From Bin103 sp002238925 (GTDB lineage Bacteria > Spirochaetota > Spirochaetia > SZUA-6 > Bin103): a DNA stretch of 64,000 bases. Below are positions 8,602 to 16,960 of the stretch, one piece after another. The position numbers and the translations under genes were made by a program. A model generated the notes under the pieces. It was not told the origin of the DNA. It saw only the letters and a list, made by a program, of their open reading frames with translations, and did no database searches. Within the stretch, counting starts at the first letter, position 1, and the number at the start of each line of letters is the position of its first letter. The stretch lies in NCBI GenBank assembly GCA_965208065.1, contig OZ242313.1, positions 2,046,001-2,110,000 of the forward strand, given 5' to 3'.

Positions 8602-9057
8602 AAGCTCTTCATGATCCTGACCGGCTCCGCAATGGCGGTGATGAACGAGTTAATGGGTGCCGGAGGAACTCTGCGGGGGCGCCCGGCGCTGCTCCCGCCA
8701 CTGGCGCCGGAGGACCGGCCCCGCTTCTGTCACATCGCCGACCAAGTCGGCCAACGTATCGACTACGCCCTGGACGTCCTGCTCAGAACCGCGTTCGTGA
8801 GCAAGGTGTTGCCCGTGGGCGCCCCGCGCGGTGCGCGCGCAACCTACGAGATACCCGACCCCTACCTGCGCTTCTGGTTCCAGGTGCTCTATACCGAGGC
8901 GGCGCTCATCGCCGGCGGGCAGGGCGACGCGGTGCTGGAACGAGTGCTGCCGCGATGGCAAACACACCTCGGCTTCGTATTCGAAGAACAGGCCCGCGCC
9001 CCGCTCGGCCGGCGGGTCCAATGGGCGGTCAGGGCTGGCTGTTCCAGAAGGTGGTGA
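8602..9057 (+). pseudogene. Remnant of a COG1672-type AAA ATPase (DUF234)
   Basis: The frame begins with KLFMILTGSAMAVMNELMG, which resembles the sensor strand of archaeal-type ATPases. It then jumps to a DUF234-like C-terminus (KVLPVGAPRGARATYEIPDP, then YLRFWFQVLY). The Walker A and B region and the segment between the two blocks are missing, so at least one internal deletion has occurred. The end runs 29 bases into the convergent acoC gene. No plausible start with a ribosome binding site exists, so I call it a pseudogene. Confidence 0.65.
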
Positions 9058-10144
9058 TGAGGCGGTTGACGTCGGGGGCGCGTTCCATCTGCACCATGTG
9101 GCCGGTGTTGTCGAGGATGTGCACGTTGTCCTGTTTGGGCAGGGCGCGGGCGTGGGCGGCCGGGATGATGCGGTCGTCAGCGCCCCAGATCACCAGCGTG
9201 GGGATGGCGCCGGAGTCGACGACCGGGCGCACGGCGTCGGCCTGACCGGCGGCGTCGGAGAGCTGGTACGCCAGCGCCTCCAGGCACTCCTGAACGCCGT
9301 CGAGCCGCTTGTACTTGAGCAGGTCGGCGACCAGTTGGCGGGTGACCAGCGACGGGTCGGCGAACAACTGCCGGACGTGCGGCCTGAGTTCGCGGCGGTT
9401 GCGGCTGGCGGCGAATCCCTGCAGGTAGTCGGTGTTGATCTCCGGACCGAGGCCGGCACTGGCCAGCAGGGTCAGCGAACGCACCAGGTCGGGCCGGGTG
9501 AGCGCCAGTTGCAGGGCGATCGCCCCGCCCATGGAGTGGCCGACCCAGTCGGCTCCGGCCACGCCGAGCCTGTCCATCAGGTTCTGCAGGACGTGCACCA
9601 TGCACAGCAGGTTGCCGTTGGCCACCTTCTTGGTGGTGAGCCCGTGCCCGGGCAGGTCCAGCGCGATCACGGTGCGGTGCTCGGCCAGCGCCGCCTGGTT
9701 GAACAGCCAGTTGTTCAGGTCGCCGCCGAAGCCGTGCAGCAGAACGGCGGTCTTGGCGCCGGATCCCTGCCGCAGGTAGTTGACCGAGAATTCGCCCACC
9801 TGGATCGTCTCGGTCTGGTCGCCGCCTTCCTCGGCGTCGGTCTCCTCGGGCACGAAGTTGGCCTGGAACTCGCTGACGAAGGCGTCGACCTCCGCGTCCG
9901 GCGTGTCGGCGCCGGCGAGCACGCCGAGCAGTGCGCCCACCGGCAGGGTGTCGCCGGTAGCGGCCACGGCGCGGCGCAGGGTGCCGGCCTCCGCCGCCTC
10001 CACGCCGCCGGCGATCTTCTCGGTTTCCACCAGCACCACCTCGGTGCCGGCGCCGACCTCGGCGCCCTCCGCCACCAGCCAGTCGCCCACCAGCCCCTCT
10101 TTCATGCTCAGCCCCCACTTGGGCATGGTGATCGCCTTAGTCAT
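9029..10144 (-). CDS. acoC: Acetoin dehydrogenase E2, lipoyl-alpha/beta hydrolase form
   Basis: A 371-residue E2-type component of the acetoin dehydrogenase complex, which passes the acetyl group from acetoin to CoA. Residues 1-80 are a lipoyl domain, with the lipoylated lysine K43 in VETEKIAGGV. Instead of the usual E2 acyltransferase core, residues 130-370 form an alpha/beta hydrolase domain: LLHGFGGDLNNW, the nucleophile elbow GHSMGGA, and a C-terminal NTGHMVQMERAP. This layout is characteristic of AcoC. ATG 10144 is chosen because it gives the conserved MTKAITMPKWGLSMKEG start; it overlaps the acoB stop by 8 bases. No E3 gene is present in the operon. Confidence 0.9.
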   Translation of the reverse strand: MTKAITMPKWGLSMKEGLVGDWLVAEGAEVGAGTEVVLVETEKIAGGVEAAEAGTLRRAVAATGDTLPVGALLGVLAGADTPDAEVDAFVSEFQANFVPEETDAEEGGDQTETIQVGEFSVNYLRQGSGAKTAVLLHGFGGDLNNWLFNQAALAEHRTVIALDLPGHGLTTKKVANGNLLCMVHVLQNLMDRLGVAGADWVGHSMGGAIALQLALTRPDLVRSLTLLASAGLGPEINTDYLQGFAASRNRRELRPHVRQLFADPSLVTRQLVADLLKYKRLDGVQECLEALAYQLSDAAGQADAVRPVVDSGAIPTLVIWGADDRIIPAAHARALPKQDNVHILDNTGHMVQMERAPDVNRLITTFWNSQP

Positions 10145-11141
10145 CGAGGGTGTCCCGTACGCAGGCGGCGATCTTGTCGGCACTCGGCACGAAGTGCTTT
10201 TCCAGCTCCGGCGAGAACGGCACCGGCGTGTGCGGCGCGGTGACCATGCCGACCGGCGCCTTCAGGTCCCGGAACCCGTCGCGCGCCACCTGGGCGGCCA
10301 CGTCGGCGGCAACGCTGCAGCGCGGCGGGGCCTCGTCTACCACCACCAGGTGGCCGGTGTTCTCGACGCTCTCCAGGATGGTGTCGGTGTCGAGAGGCGA
10401 CAGGGTGCGCAGGTCGACCACCTCGCACTCGATGCCGTCCGCGGCCAACTGATCCGCCGCCTCCAGGGCGCGGTGCACCATCATCCCGTAGGTAGCGATG
10501 GTCACGTCGTCGCCGTCGCGGCGAATGTCCGCCTCGCCGAACGGAATGCTGTACATCTCCTCCGGCACGTCCCCGGTGGTGTCGTAAATCTTCTTGTGCT
10601 CGCAGTAAATAACCGGGTCGTTGTCGCGGATCGCCTCGATCATCAGCCCCTTGGCGTCGTAGGGGTTGGAGGGGCACACCACCTTGATGCCGGGCACGTG
10701 GGTGAACATGGAGGTCAAGGTCTGCGAGTGCTGGGCGGCCGCGGACAGGCCGGCGCCGTACATGGTGCGGATCACCACCGGGGTCTGGGCCTTGCCGCCG
10801 AACATGTAGCGGAACTTGGCCGCCTGGTTGAAGATCTGGTCGAAGCAGACGCCGAGAAAGTCGATGAACATCAGCTCGGCGACCGGACGCATGCCGCAGG
10901 TTGCCGCGCCGATGGCGGCGCCCACGAACGCCGCCTCAGACAGCGGCGTGTCGAGCAGGCGGTCGCCATATACCCGGTACAGGCCCTTGTAGATGCCCAT
11001 GGCGCCGCCCCACGCTTCCTCTTCGCCGGGGCTGCCGGTGCCGCCGATGATGTCCTCGCCCATCAGGATTACCGTCGAGTCGCGCTCCATCTCCTGGTGG
11101 AATGCCTGGTTGATTGCCTGGCGTATCGTTTGCTGTGCCAT
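10137..11141 (-). CDS. acoB: Acetoin dehydrogenase E1 beta subunit
   Basis: A 334-residue transketolase-like beta subunit. Residues 1-180 form the pyrimidine-binding domain (MGEDIIGGTGSPGEEEAWGG, then DTPLSEAAFVGAAIGAA). The C-terminal transketolase domain includes VVDLRTLSPLDTDTILESV and VVVDEAPPRCSVAADVAAQV. It forms an alpha2-beta2 heterotetramer with AcoA. It starts 24 bases downstream of acoA and overlaps acoC by 8 bases. Pyruvate or branched-chain E1-beta is the alternative reading, but AcoX and an AcoC-type E2 nearby favour acetoin. Confidence 0.9.
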   Translation of the reverse strand: MAQQTIRQAINQAFHQEMERDSTVILMGEDIIGGTGSPGEEEAWGGAMGIYKGLYRVYGDRLLDTPLSEAAFVGAAIGAATCGMRPVAELMFIDFLGVCFDQIFNQAAKFRYMFGGKAQTPVVIRTMYGAGLSAAAQHSQTLTSMFTHVPGIKVVCPSNPYDAKGLMIEAIRDNDPVIYCEHKKIYDTTGDVPEEMYSIPFGEADIRRDGDDVTIATYGMMVHRALEAADQLAADGIECEVVDLRTLSPLDTDTILESVENTGHLVVVDEAPPRCSVAADVAAQVARDGFRDLKAPVGMVTAPHTPVPFSPELEKHFVPSADKIAACVRDTLDD

Positions 11142-11165
11142 TCTCCGTGCCCCCCTGGTGGCGCG

Positions 11166-12149
11166 TCAGTAGCTGACGTAGACGTCGGTGAGGACCTGGT
11201 CCTCGCTGGGGTGGGGCGCCTGTTGCGCCTCGGCCACTCCCTCGTCGATCAATGCCGCGACCTCCCGGTCGACGCTATCGAGATCCGCCTGCTCCAGCAC
11301 CCCGGCCTGCGCCACCTGCTGCGCGAACCGGGTCAGGCAGTCGCGGTTGGCGCGGAGTTCCTCCACCTCGCCGGCGGCGCGGTAGGTCTGCGCGTCGCCC
11401 TCGAAGTGGCCGTAGAAGCGAATCATGCTGCACTCCAGAAGGCTTGGGCCGCCGCCCTTGCGGGCACGGGCGATCATCTCCCCGGCCGCCTCGTGCACGG
11501 CGAAGAAATCGGTGCCGTCCACGGTTACCCCCGGCAGGCCGAAGCCGGCGGCGCGGTCCACGTAGCTGTCCACCGCCACCGCGTAGTCGCGCGAGGTGGA
11601 CTGCGCGTAGGCGTTGTTCTCCACCACGAAGATGGCGGGGAGGTCCCACACCGCGGCCAGGTTGAGGCTCTCCAGGAAGTTGCCGGCGTTGGAGGCGCCG
11701 TCGCCGACGAAGCTCACCGCCACGCCGCCGTCCTTCTTGTACTTGGAAGCCAGCGCGGCGCCGCACACCAGCGGCGCGCCGGCGCCGAGGATGCCGTTGG
11801 CGCCCATCATGCCCATGTCCAGGTCGGCGATGTGCATGGAGCCGCCCTTGCCGCGGCAGGTGCCGGTGGCGCGCCCGTACAGCTCCGCGAACATGCCTTT
11901 CACATCGACGCCCTTGGCGATGCAGTGGCCGTGCCCGCGGTGCGTGCTCGCGATGTGGTCGTTCGGCCCGAGGTGCATCATGATCCCGGTGGCGGCCGCT
12001 TCCTCGCCCGCGTACAGGTGCACGAAGCCGGGCAGGTCGCCGGTGGCGAACTCCACGTGCACCCGTTCCTCGAACTCCCGGATCGTCTTCATGGTCCGGT
12101 AGGCCCGCAGCAGTTCGTCCCGGCTCAGCGGAAAGTTGTCGTTGCTCAT
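11166..12149 (-). CDS. acoA: Acetoin dehydrogenase E1 alpha subunit
   Basis: A 327-residue thiamine-diphosphate-binding alpha subunit. The ThDP/Mg motif is SFVGDGASNAGNFLESLNLA, ending in FVVENNAYAQS. A signature HRGHGHCIAKGVDVKGMFAELYGR and the GKGGSMH loop are also present. The enzyme cleaves acetoin into acetaldehyde and an acetyl group that goes to lipoyl-AcoC. The ATG at 12149 gives MSNDNFPLSRDELLRAYRTM, a normal E1-alpha N-terminus. acoX lies 65 bases upstream on the same strand. Confidence 0.92.
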   Translation of the reverse strand: MSNDNFPLSRDELLRAYRTMKTIREFEERVHVEFATGDLPGFVHLYAGEEAAATGIMMHLGPNDHIASTHRGHGHCIAKGVDVKGMFAELYGRATGTCRGKGGSMHIADLDMGMMGANGILGAGAPLVCGAALASKYKKDGGVAVSFVGDGASNAGNFLESLNLAAVWDLPAIFVVENNAYAQSTSRDYAVAVDSYVDRAAGFGLPGVTVDGTDFFAVHEAAGEMIARARKGGGPSLLECSMIRFYGHFEGDAQTYRAAGEVEELRANRDCLTRFAQQVAQAGVLEQADLDSVDREVAALIDEGVAEAQQAPHPSEDQVLTDVYVSY

Positions 12150-12214
12150 CGCGTCTCCCGGCTACCGACTATACCCCATCGCGGTGTGCGAGTCCCGCCA
12201 CGGACCATATCAGG

Positions 12215-13246
12215 TTATCGGGTCAACAGGCGGTGCCGGGCGGCGTAGCGCATAGCCGCGCCCACGTCGAGGGTGCGGAATGCATTCGGCAGGAGGGTGA
12301 TTTCCGCCCGGTCGCCGGGCCGCACATACAATTCGCGCTCGCCATCCAGGGAAATCATGCCCGACTCCGGGCGCAGGGAAGCGGTGTGGCCCGGCGCCAG
12401 CGTCTCGTAGCGGCGCACACCGACCGGCTCGATCAATCCGGGCGCGATCGGGGCCCGCAGCACGGTATCCGCCTCGGCGGGAGGCTGCAACCAGACGCGC
12501 AGGCCATGCGGTTCGCGCCGGCCCACGGGCCGCAGCAACCCGGCGACCGCGGACAGGCCTATCGCCTCCGGATCGGCGAAGGTGACGAAGATCTCGCGCA
12601 GGTGCCCGCTGCGCCATAGGGCGCGGGCGCCGACGTACGCTTCGGTAGTCAGCGACACGTCCACCAGGGCGATGTCCGAGCGCCGGCCGCCTTGGCCGCC
12701 GCCGATCGTGACCTGCAGCATCTTGTTCGGTTGCAGTGCCGTGGCGGCGGGAACGCGACCGGTCACCGCCAGCCCCACGGCCAGGCCGGTGACGGTGGGT
12801 TCGCGGTGCTCGGGAAAGGCGTTGTTGGTGCCGGTAGAGATGCCGGCAATCCACGCTTCGCCGCAGCACGCGGCCACCGCGCGGTGGGTGCCGTCGCCGC
12901 CGAGCACCACGATCCCGGACACCCCGGCCGCGACCATGGCGCGGGTGGCGGCGAAGGTGTCGTCCACCGTGCCGGTGACCGGCGTGGCGGTGACGTGGCG
13001 CGCCGGCAGACCGGTGCGGCCCAGCTTGCGCTCGCGTTCCAGGCTGCGCGCCAGGTGCCGGCCAATGCCGCCGTTCTCCGGCATCATCAGCACACGCGGC
13101 ACCCCACACGCGCCCAATGCGGCCATTACCCGCAATATGGCATTGGCGCGGTCGGCGACCGGCATGCTCGCGGCGTTGGCCGTTACCCGACGGATGTCGG
13201 TGGCCGCCACCGGATTCGCTATCACCCCGACCGTGACGCCGGTCAT
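12215..13246 (-). CDS. acoX: AcoX-like protein, ATP-NAD kinase family
   Basis: A 343-residue member of the ATP-NAD/diacylglycerol-kinase fold. The nucleotide-binding GGDGTHRAVAA lies around residue 115, followed by STGTNNAFPEHREPTVTGLA, both typical of AcoX. AcoX is found in acetoin operons of several bacteria, but its reaction is not firmly established. It begins 4 bases after the COG0523 GTPase stop. The intact GGDGT suggests a real nucleotide-using enzyme rather than a relic. Confidence 0.82.
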   Translation of the reverse strand: MTGVTVGVIANPVAATDIRRVTANAASMPVADRANAILRVMAALGACGVPRVLMMPENGGIGRHLARSLERERKLGRTGLPARHVTATPVTGTVDDTFAATRAMVAAGVSGIVVLGGDGTHRAVAACCGEAWIAGISTGTNNAFPEHREPTVTGLAVGLAVTGRVPAATALQPNKMLQVTIGGGQGGRRSDIALVDVSLTTEAYVGARALWRSGHLREIFVTFADPEAIGLSAVAGLLRPVGRREPHGLRVWLQPPAEADTVLRAPIAPGLIEPVGVRRYETLAPGHTASLRPESGMISLDGERELYVRPGDRAEITLLPNAFRTLDVGAAMRYAARHRLLTR

Positions 13247-13250
13247 GGCG

Positions 13251-14183
13251 CTACTTCAACCCCAGCGCTGCTACCCGGGCCGGCAGATCGAGTGCGTCAA
13301 GATTGCGACCCACCACGGTGATGCCGGAGGCGGCGAGAGGCTCGGACCAGTCCTCGATTTCCACTCCTGCCAGGGAGAGCTGTACGAGCTTCGGGCCCGC
13401 GTCCGTCTGAACCAGGCCCTTGGCCCGTTCCACCTCGCCGGCGAGGCCGTGCAGAAGCTTGCGCAACGCCGCCGCCGGCACCGCTTTGCCGAGCTCGAAG
13501 TTCCGGCTGTGGAACTCGTGGTAGTGGCCGGTGCGGTGGCCGCTGCCGGCGAAGTAGACCGGGCGCTCGTCGTACACCACTGCCGGGTCGACCGCGCAGC
13601 GCTCGGCGGCAAGCAGCAGCGCGCCGGGCGGGCAGGTGGCCAGCAGGCGGCGGCGCACGGCTTCCTGCGTGGCGGCGTCTGCGAGGTCGATCTTGTTCAT
13701 GATCACGGTGTTGGCCTGCTCCACCTGGCGCGGCAGTGCCAGCAGGTGGTCGGCGTAGCGGAGGTACGTGGAGGCGTCCACCACGCATACCACGTTGCCC
13801 AGGCGGATGCGGCCGGCGAGGGCGGGCGCCGCGAACAGCGCGGGAAACGCCGCCGGTTCCGCCAAGCCGGTAGTCTCCATCAGGATCACGTCCGGTTCCT
13901 CATCATCCACCAGCGCGGCGAGCGCATCCTGCATCGGCGCGCTCAGCGTACAGCACACGCACCCCGATGCCAGCTCCGCCACCGCGTAGCTGCCGCGGTC
14001 GACCAGCGCTCCATCCACCGCCACCGCCCCGAAGTCGTTCACCACGATCGCCGGCCGCGTCCCCGTGGCCGGTGCCGCCGCCGACGCCCGCAACGCCGCC
14101 AGCAGCCGGTTCAGCAGCGTCGTCTTGCCCGACCCCAGAAACCCGGACAACACGTGCACCGGCACGTTGCCCACCGCCCGCAT
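13251..14183 (-). CDS. COG0523 (CobW/YjiA) family GTPase
   Basis: A 310-residue G3E P-loop GTPase. The Walker A is GFLGSGKTTLLN at residues 14-25. The metal-binding CxCC is in ASGCVCCTLS, a switch segment is ILMETTGLAEPAAF, and the guanine-specificity motif is MNKIDLAD. A His-rich stretch (GHRTGHYHEFHSRNFE) precedes the CobW C-terminal domain. These proteins deliver or insert metals such as zinc or cobalt into client proteins. It is the first full-size gene of the acetoin operon; the start ATG overlaps the stop of a 31-codon ORF (TGATG). Which client it serves, AcoX or another, cannot be read from sequence. Confidence 0.88.
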   Translation of the reverse strand: MRAVGNVPVHVLSGFLGSGKTTLLNRLLAALRASAAAPATGTRPAIVVNDFGAVAVDGALVDRGSYAVAELASGCVCCTLSAPMQDALAALVDDEEPDVILMETTGLAEPAAFPALFAAPALAGRIRLGNVVCVVDASTYLRYADHLLALPRQVEQANTVIMNKIDLADAATQEAVRRRLLATCPPGALLLAAERCAVDPAVVYDERPVYFAGSGHRTGHYHEFHSRNFELGKAVPAAALRKLLHGLAGEVERAKGLVQTDAGPKLVQLSLAGVEIEDWSEPLAASGITVVGRNLDALDLPARVAALGLK

Positions 14184-14278
14184 CAGCAGCCCGCCATCTT
14201 GGCCGGCCGCGCAAGGCGCTCGGCCGGCAATGTGTCACCCGCGCCCTGGTAGCAGCGCAGTGGCTCGCTGCTGTTCAT
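14183..14278 (-). CDS. Candidate 31-residue micro-protein coupled to the GTPase
   Basis: Reading leftward from ATG 14278 there is a short frame beginning MNSSEPLRCYQGAGDTLPAE and ending in RPAKMAGC, stop TGA 14185-14183. The stop overlaps the GTPase start as TGATG, a classic coupling arrangement. A strong AGGAG lies 7 bases before the ATG, better than anything directly upstream of the GTPase itself. An in-frame ATG at about 14293 is an alternative start. It holds two cysteines, one of them C-terminal. I recognise no family. It may be a real small metal-related protein, or a leader ORF that loads ribosomes for the GTPase. Confidence 0.5.
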   Translation of the reverse strand: MNSSEPLRCYQGAGDTLPAERLARPAKMAGC

Positions 14279-14523
14279 CTCCGAACTCCTCATATGCAGC
14301 GGTAAGCGCTTCGGCAGCCGCCGCACCGAAGTCTACCGCGGGAACAAGCGCGGCGCCAGTTCAACCGCCTCTCGCCAGCGTCGGCCAGCGCCTGGGCATT
14401 TGCTATCGGGATCGCCGGTGCTGCTGTACAACGGCCTCCCCACCTGGGCGCCGCGCCAGCCGGGAAATGCAGACTTCGAGAGCCGGTCCTCCCAGCCATA
14501 CCGGCGGTGCACAGGCGCCGCGG

Positions 14524-16644
14524 TCAGGAACTTCCGGGTGCCGAGGCAGCCGGCGGCTCCCACAACACGTCGAGCGTAGCGGTGAGGTTCAACGACTCTC
14601 CGTACCAATCGGGGGTGGCGGTGTGGGGGCCGATGTTGATTCCTGCCGTAGCCAGCCGCGCTTCGGTGGGCGCCAACGGAGCACCTTGCCAACTCGACAC
14701 CGGCGGCTCCGCCGGCAACGGCTCGCCGTCCGGGCGCAGGAACCGGAACTGTCCGTCGGTGTCTCCCGCTACCACCCGAAAGCCCTGTTCGTGCACCGCG
14801 CGGTGGTGGAACCGGCACAGGAGAGTCAAGTTGAGCAACCGGGTTTCGCCGCCATCGGCCCAATGTTCGACGTGGTGAGCATCGCAGCGGCGCGAGTCGC
14901 AGCCCGGGAACTGGCACTGGCCGTGATCCCGGCTCTGCAGGGCGCGGCGCAGAGCGCTTGGGACGGTGCGCGTCCTGCGTCCGACGTCCAGAACCTCGCC
15001 ATCGGCGCCGTGGCGCAACACCACCAGGCCGGCATCGCAGGACACTCGGCGGGCCGCCTCCCTGCCGAGATGGAGCCCGCCCGCCTGCTCGATCACGGCC
15101 AGACCGGCGTCCCGGTCCGCATCCGGCGCCGCCCATTCTCTCGCCGCTGCGTTCGCCTGCAACGTTTCCGCGGAAGTGCGAGCCGCAGCGACAGTCGCCG
15201 GCCCCGGCGTTGACGGGTCCGTAGCGCCACCACCGTAACCCGCGGTCTCGTCGCGGAGTGGCGACCGGGCCGCGGAACCCGCGCGGCGGACCTCTTGGTC
15301 CTCATGGCACTTGGCTTCGCGAGGGCATCGTGCTGACCGGTCGCGAAACGGCGACGTGTCGGTTCTCAGTTTGCCGTGGCTGTTGCAGCTGCGCGGGTTA
15401 CCGAGTGGCCGCCCCGCCGCCGAAGCGATGCCTGACACGGCGTTCCCATCCGGACAAGCACCCTGCGCCGCTGCAGCGGCGGGCGGTTTGGAGGCCGCCA
15501 AGCCCGCCGATCGCGTTTCCGCGGCAACGTGGGGCGGGGCGTCTGCTGTAGCGGCGGGCGGCACGGACGATACCGGGCTGGCGAGCCGCGTTTCCGCGGC
15601 AACGTGGGGCGGGGCGTCTGCTGCAGCGGCGGGCAGCTCGGACGGTGCCGTGCTGGCAAGCCGCGTTTCCGCGGCAACGTGGGGCACGGCGTCTGCTGCA
15701 GTGGAGTGCGGCTCCGCAGCCGTCGGGCTGGCCGCCCGCGTTTCCGCGGAAACGCGCTGCGCCTCGCCGTCGACCTCGCGGGCGGTGAGTGTGCCCGCCT
15801 GCACGTGCACGGTCACCTGGAAGCGGTCGGCGGAGTTTCCCGGATTGAGCTCGCCGGTCAGCGCGCTCTCCGCCACCAGCCCGAGCGCATCGGCCCGCCG
15901 TTGTGCAATCGTGGGGTCGTCGCCGTCCGCCGGCGCCGGAACCTGCTCCAGTGCCGCCTCCACGGCGCGCATCAGCACCGCTCCTACCTCCGGCGGCAGG
16001 CGCCCGCGCAGCATCACCATGCCGTCTTCGTCCACCTGCATGCTCAACATCCGGCTCTGCAGCAGCATCTGCTCGGCATCGGGTTGCGCATCGCGATCCG
16101 CCTGCCGCCACGCCCGCACCAGCCGCTCCACGTGTGAGGCGGTGGCGCGCAGGGCCAACGCCAACAGCGGCGCTTCAGTGGCCGGCGTCGCGACCCGGGT
16201 CAGGGCGCGCACCTTCGAGTAGGACAACTGGCCGCGCGCCATGGCCGCGGCGATGTGGTTCAGGTCGGCCAGTGCGGCGGCCACGCGCAGCTTCTCGCGT
16301 GCGGCGCCGAGATCGAGGCCGGTGCGCCAGTTCAGCCAGTGGGCGCAGGAGCGCCAACCCTCCCAACCGTACCCGCGGTCGAACTCGCGCAAGTGGCACA
16401 GCAGTTCGTAGGTGGCGGCATCAATGCGCGCGGCCAGCTCGGCGATCTGGTCGCCGAGGCGGGCCAACTCGGGCCCCTGCCCCGGATCCGGTCGCTTTGC
16501 TGCACTGTCTCCAGGCTTGCGGTCTGCCGCCGCCGCCCGAGCGGCGGCGAGTGCGTCCTCGTCCGGCTGCCGGATCATCACCGTCGGTTCAGGCCGGTCC
16601 ATCGTCGTCGCGTGGCGTGCAAGTGTGATCGTGTCGGATTTCAT
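14524..16644 (-). CDS. DUF222 (13E12-type) protein with HNH nuclease domain
   Basis: A 706-residue protein. Residues about 50-260 match the DUF222 helical domain (AARIDAATYELLCHLREFDR, then GWRSCAHWLNWRTGLDLGAA). A low-complexity linker of Ala/Pro/Glu-Thr-Arg 25-residue repeats follows. Near the C-terminus there is an HNH endonuclease fold with zinc cysteines and catalytic histidines: CQFPGCDSRRCDAHHVEHWA, then LLCRFHHRAVHEQGF. Proteins of this layout are multicopy in actinobacterial and other high-GC genomes and are often linked to mobile DNA, but their function is unsettled. ATG 16644 is assumed; an internal Met about 15 codons later is possible. The gene is single and points away from the ATPase gene. 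Confidence 0.8.
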   Translation of the reverse strand: MKSDTITLARHATTMDRPEPTVMIRQPDEDALAAARAAAADRKPGDSAAKRPDPGQGPELARLGDQIAELAARIDAATYELLCHLREFDRGYGWEGWRSCAHWLNWRTGLDLGAAREKLRVAAALADLNHIAAAMARGQLSYSKVRALTRVATPATEAPLLALALRATASHVERLVRAWRQADRDAQPDAEQMLLQSRMLSMQVDEDGMVMLRGRLPPEVGAVLMRAVEAALEQVPAPADGDDPTIAQRRADALGLVAESALTGELNPGNSADRFQVTVHVQAGTLTAREVDGEAQRVSAETRAASPTAAEPHSTAADAVPHVAAETRLASTAPSELPAAAADAPPHVAAETRLASPVSSVPPAATADAPPHVAAETRSAGLAASKPPAAAAAQGACPDGNAVSGIASAAGRPLGNPRSCNSHGKLRTDTSPFRDRSARCPREAKCHEDQEVRRAGSAARSPLRDETAGYGGGATDPSTPGPATVAAARTSAETLQANAAAREWAAPDADRDAGLAVIEQAGGLHLGREAARRVSCDAGLVVLRHGADGEVLDVGRRTRTVPSALRRALQSRDHGQCQFPGCDSRRCDAHHVEHWADGGETRLLNLTLLCRFHHRAVHEQGFRVVAGDTDGQFRFLRPDGEPLPAEPPVSSWQGAPLAPTEARLATAGINIGPHTATPDWYGESLNLTATLDVLWEPPAASAPGSS
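15512..15756 (-). repeat. 75-bp in-frame repeats with a palindromic core
   Basis: The core GTTTCCGCGG recurs within CGCG-led blocks beginning at 15512, 15587, 15662 and 15737, exactly 75 bases apart. The last copy is a perfect 20-bp palindrome, CGCGTTTCCGCGGAAACGCG (15737-15756). A diverged copy of the core is at about 15164. Inside the HNH gene these encode 25-residue repeats with VAAETR or VSAETR at the core. Confidence 0.85.
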
Positions 16645-16960
16645 GATGAGCCATCGTACACCCGGTTCTCACACGCCCCTTGACGGCTCCTGGATGCCGC
16701 GGAACCCGATTTCGGTGGGGTTTTCGTCAAGATTCGTGCCGGCCAGCCGTGGGGGCCCGTTACGCGCGTGCTGAGCGGAATTTCATCAGGGTCGAGGCTG
16801 CTGCCGAAGAGTGCGCCGCAAAGTGTGTCAACCCCTGACGGGAAGAAATCCGAGTTTCTGTGACACCTGAATCGCGGCATCAGGTGCAGCGATGTTCCCG
16901 CGGTCATTCGGCACGGACGTTCCCAAACCAGGCGATGTTGGTAGGATGGCCGGGTAGCGA
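16645..16960. promoter_or_regulatory. Divergent intergenic region with inverted repeat CACCTGA-N9-TCAGGTG
   Basis: This 316-base gap separates the divergent HNH and ATPase genes and holds no credible gene. A perfect 7-bp inverted repeat with a 9-base loop lies at 16864-16886, about 75 bases before the ATPase start. A possible -10 (TAGGAT, 16942-16947) lies just upstream of ATG 16961 but lacks a good -35. The inverted repeat could be a regulator site or an mRNA hairpin; nothing decides between them. Confidence 0.35.

Noticed and set aside
9780..12248. An 822-codon frame on the + strand across the acetoin genes
   Set aside because: Antisense shadow of acoA, acoB and acoC; its composition is skewed and it has no motif or ribosome binding site.
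14290..14523. Possible short genes between the GTPase operon and the HNH gene
   Set aside because: Frames are short, lack conserved motifs and overlap each other. A stretch resembling protein-like sequence (SAFPGWRGAQVGRPLYSS) may be a remnant, but I cannot assign it.
15512..15756. Evenly spaced repeats considered as a CRISPR array
   Set aside because: The spacers are related to each other and stay in frame with the HNH protein, the repeat core is short, and no cas gene is near.
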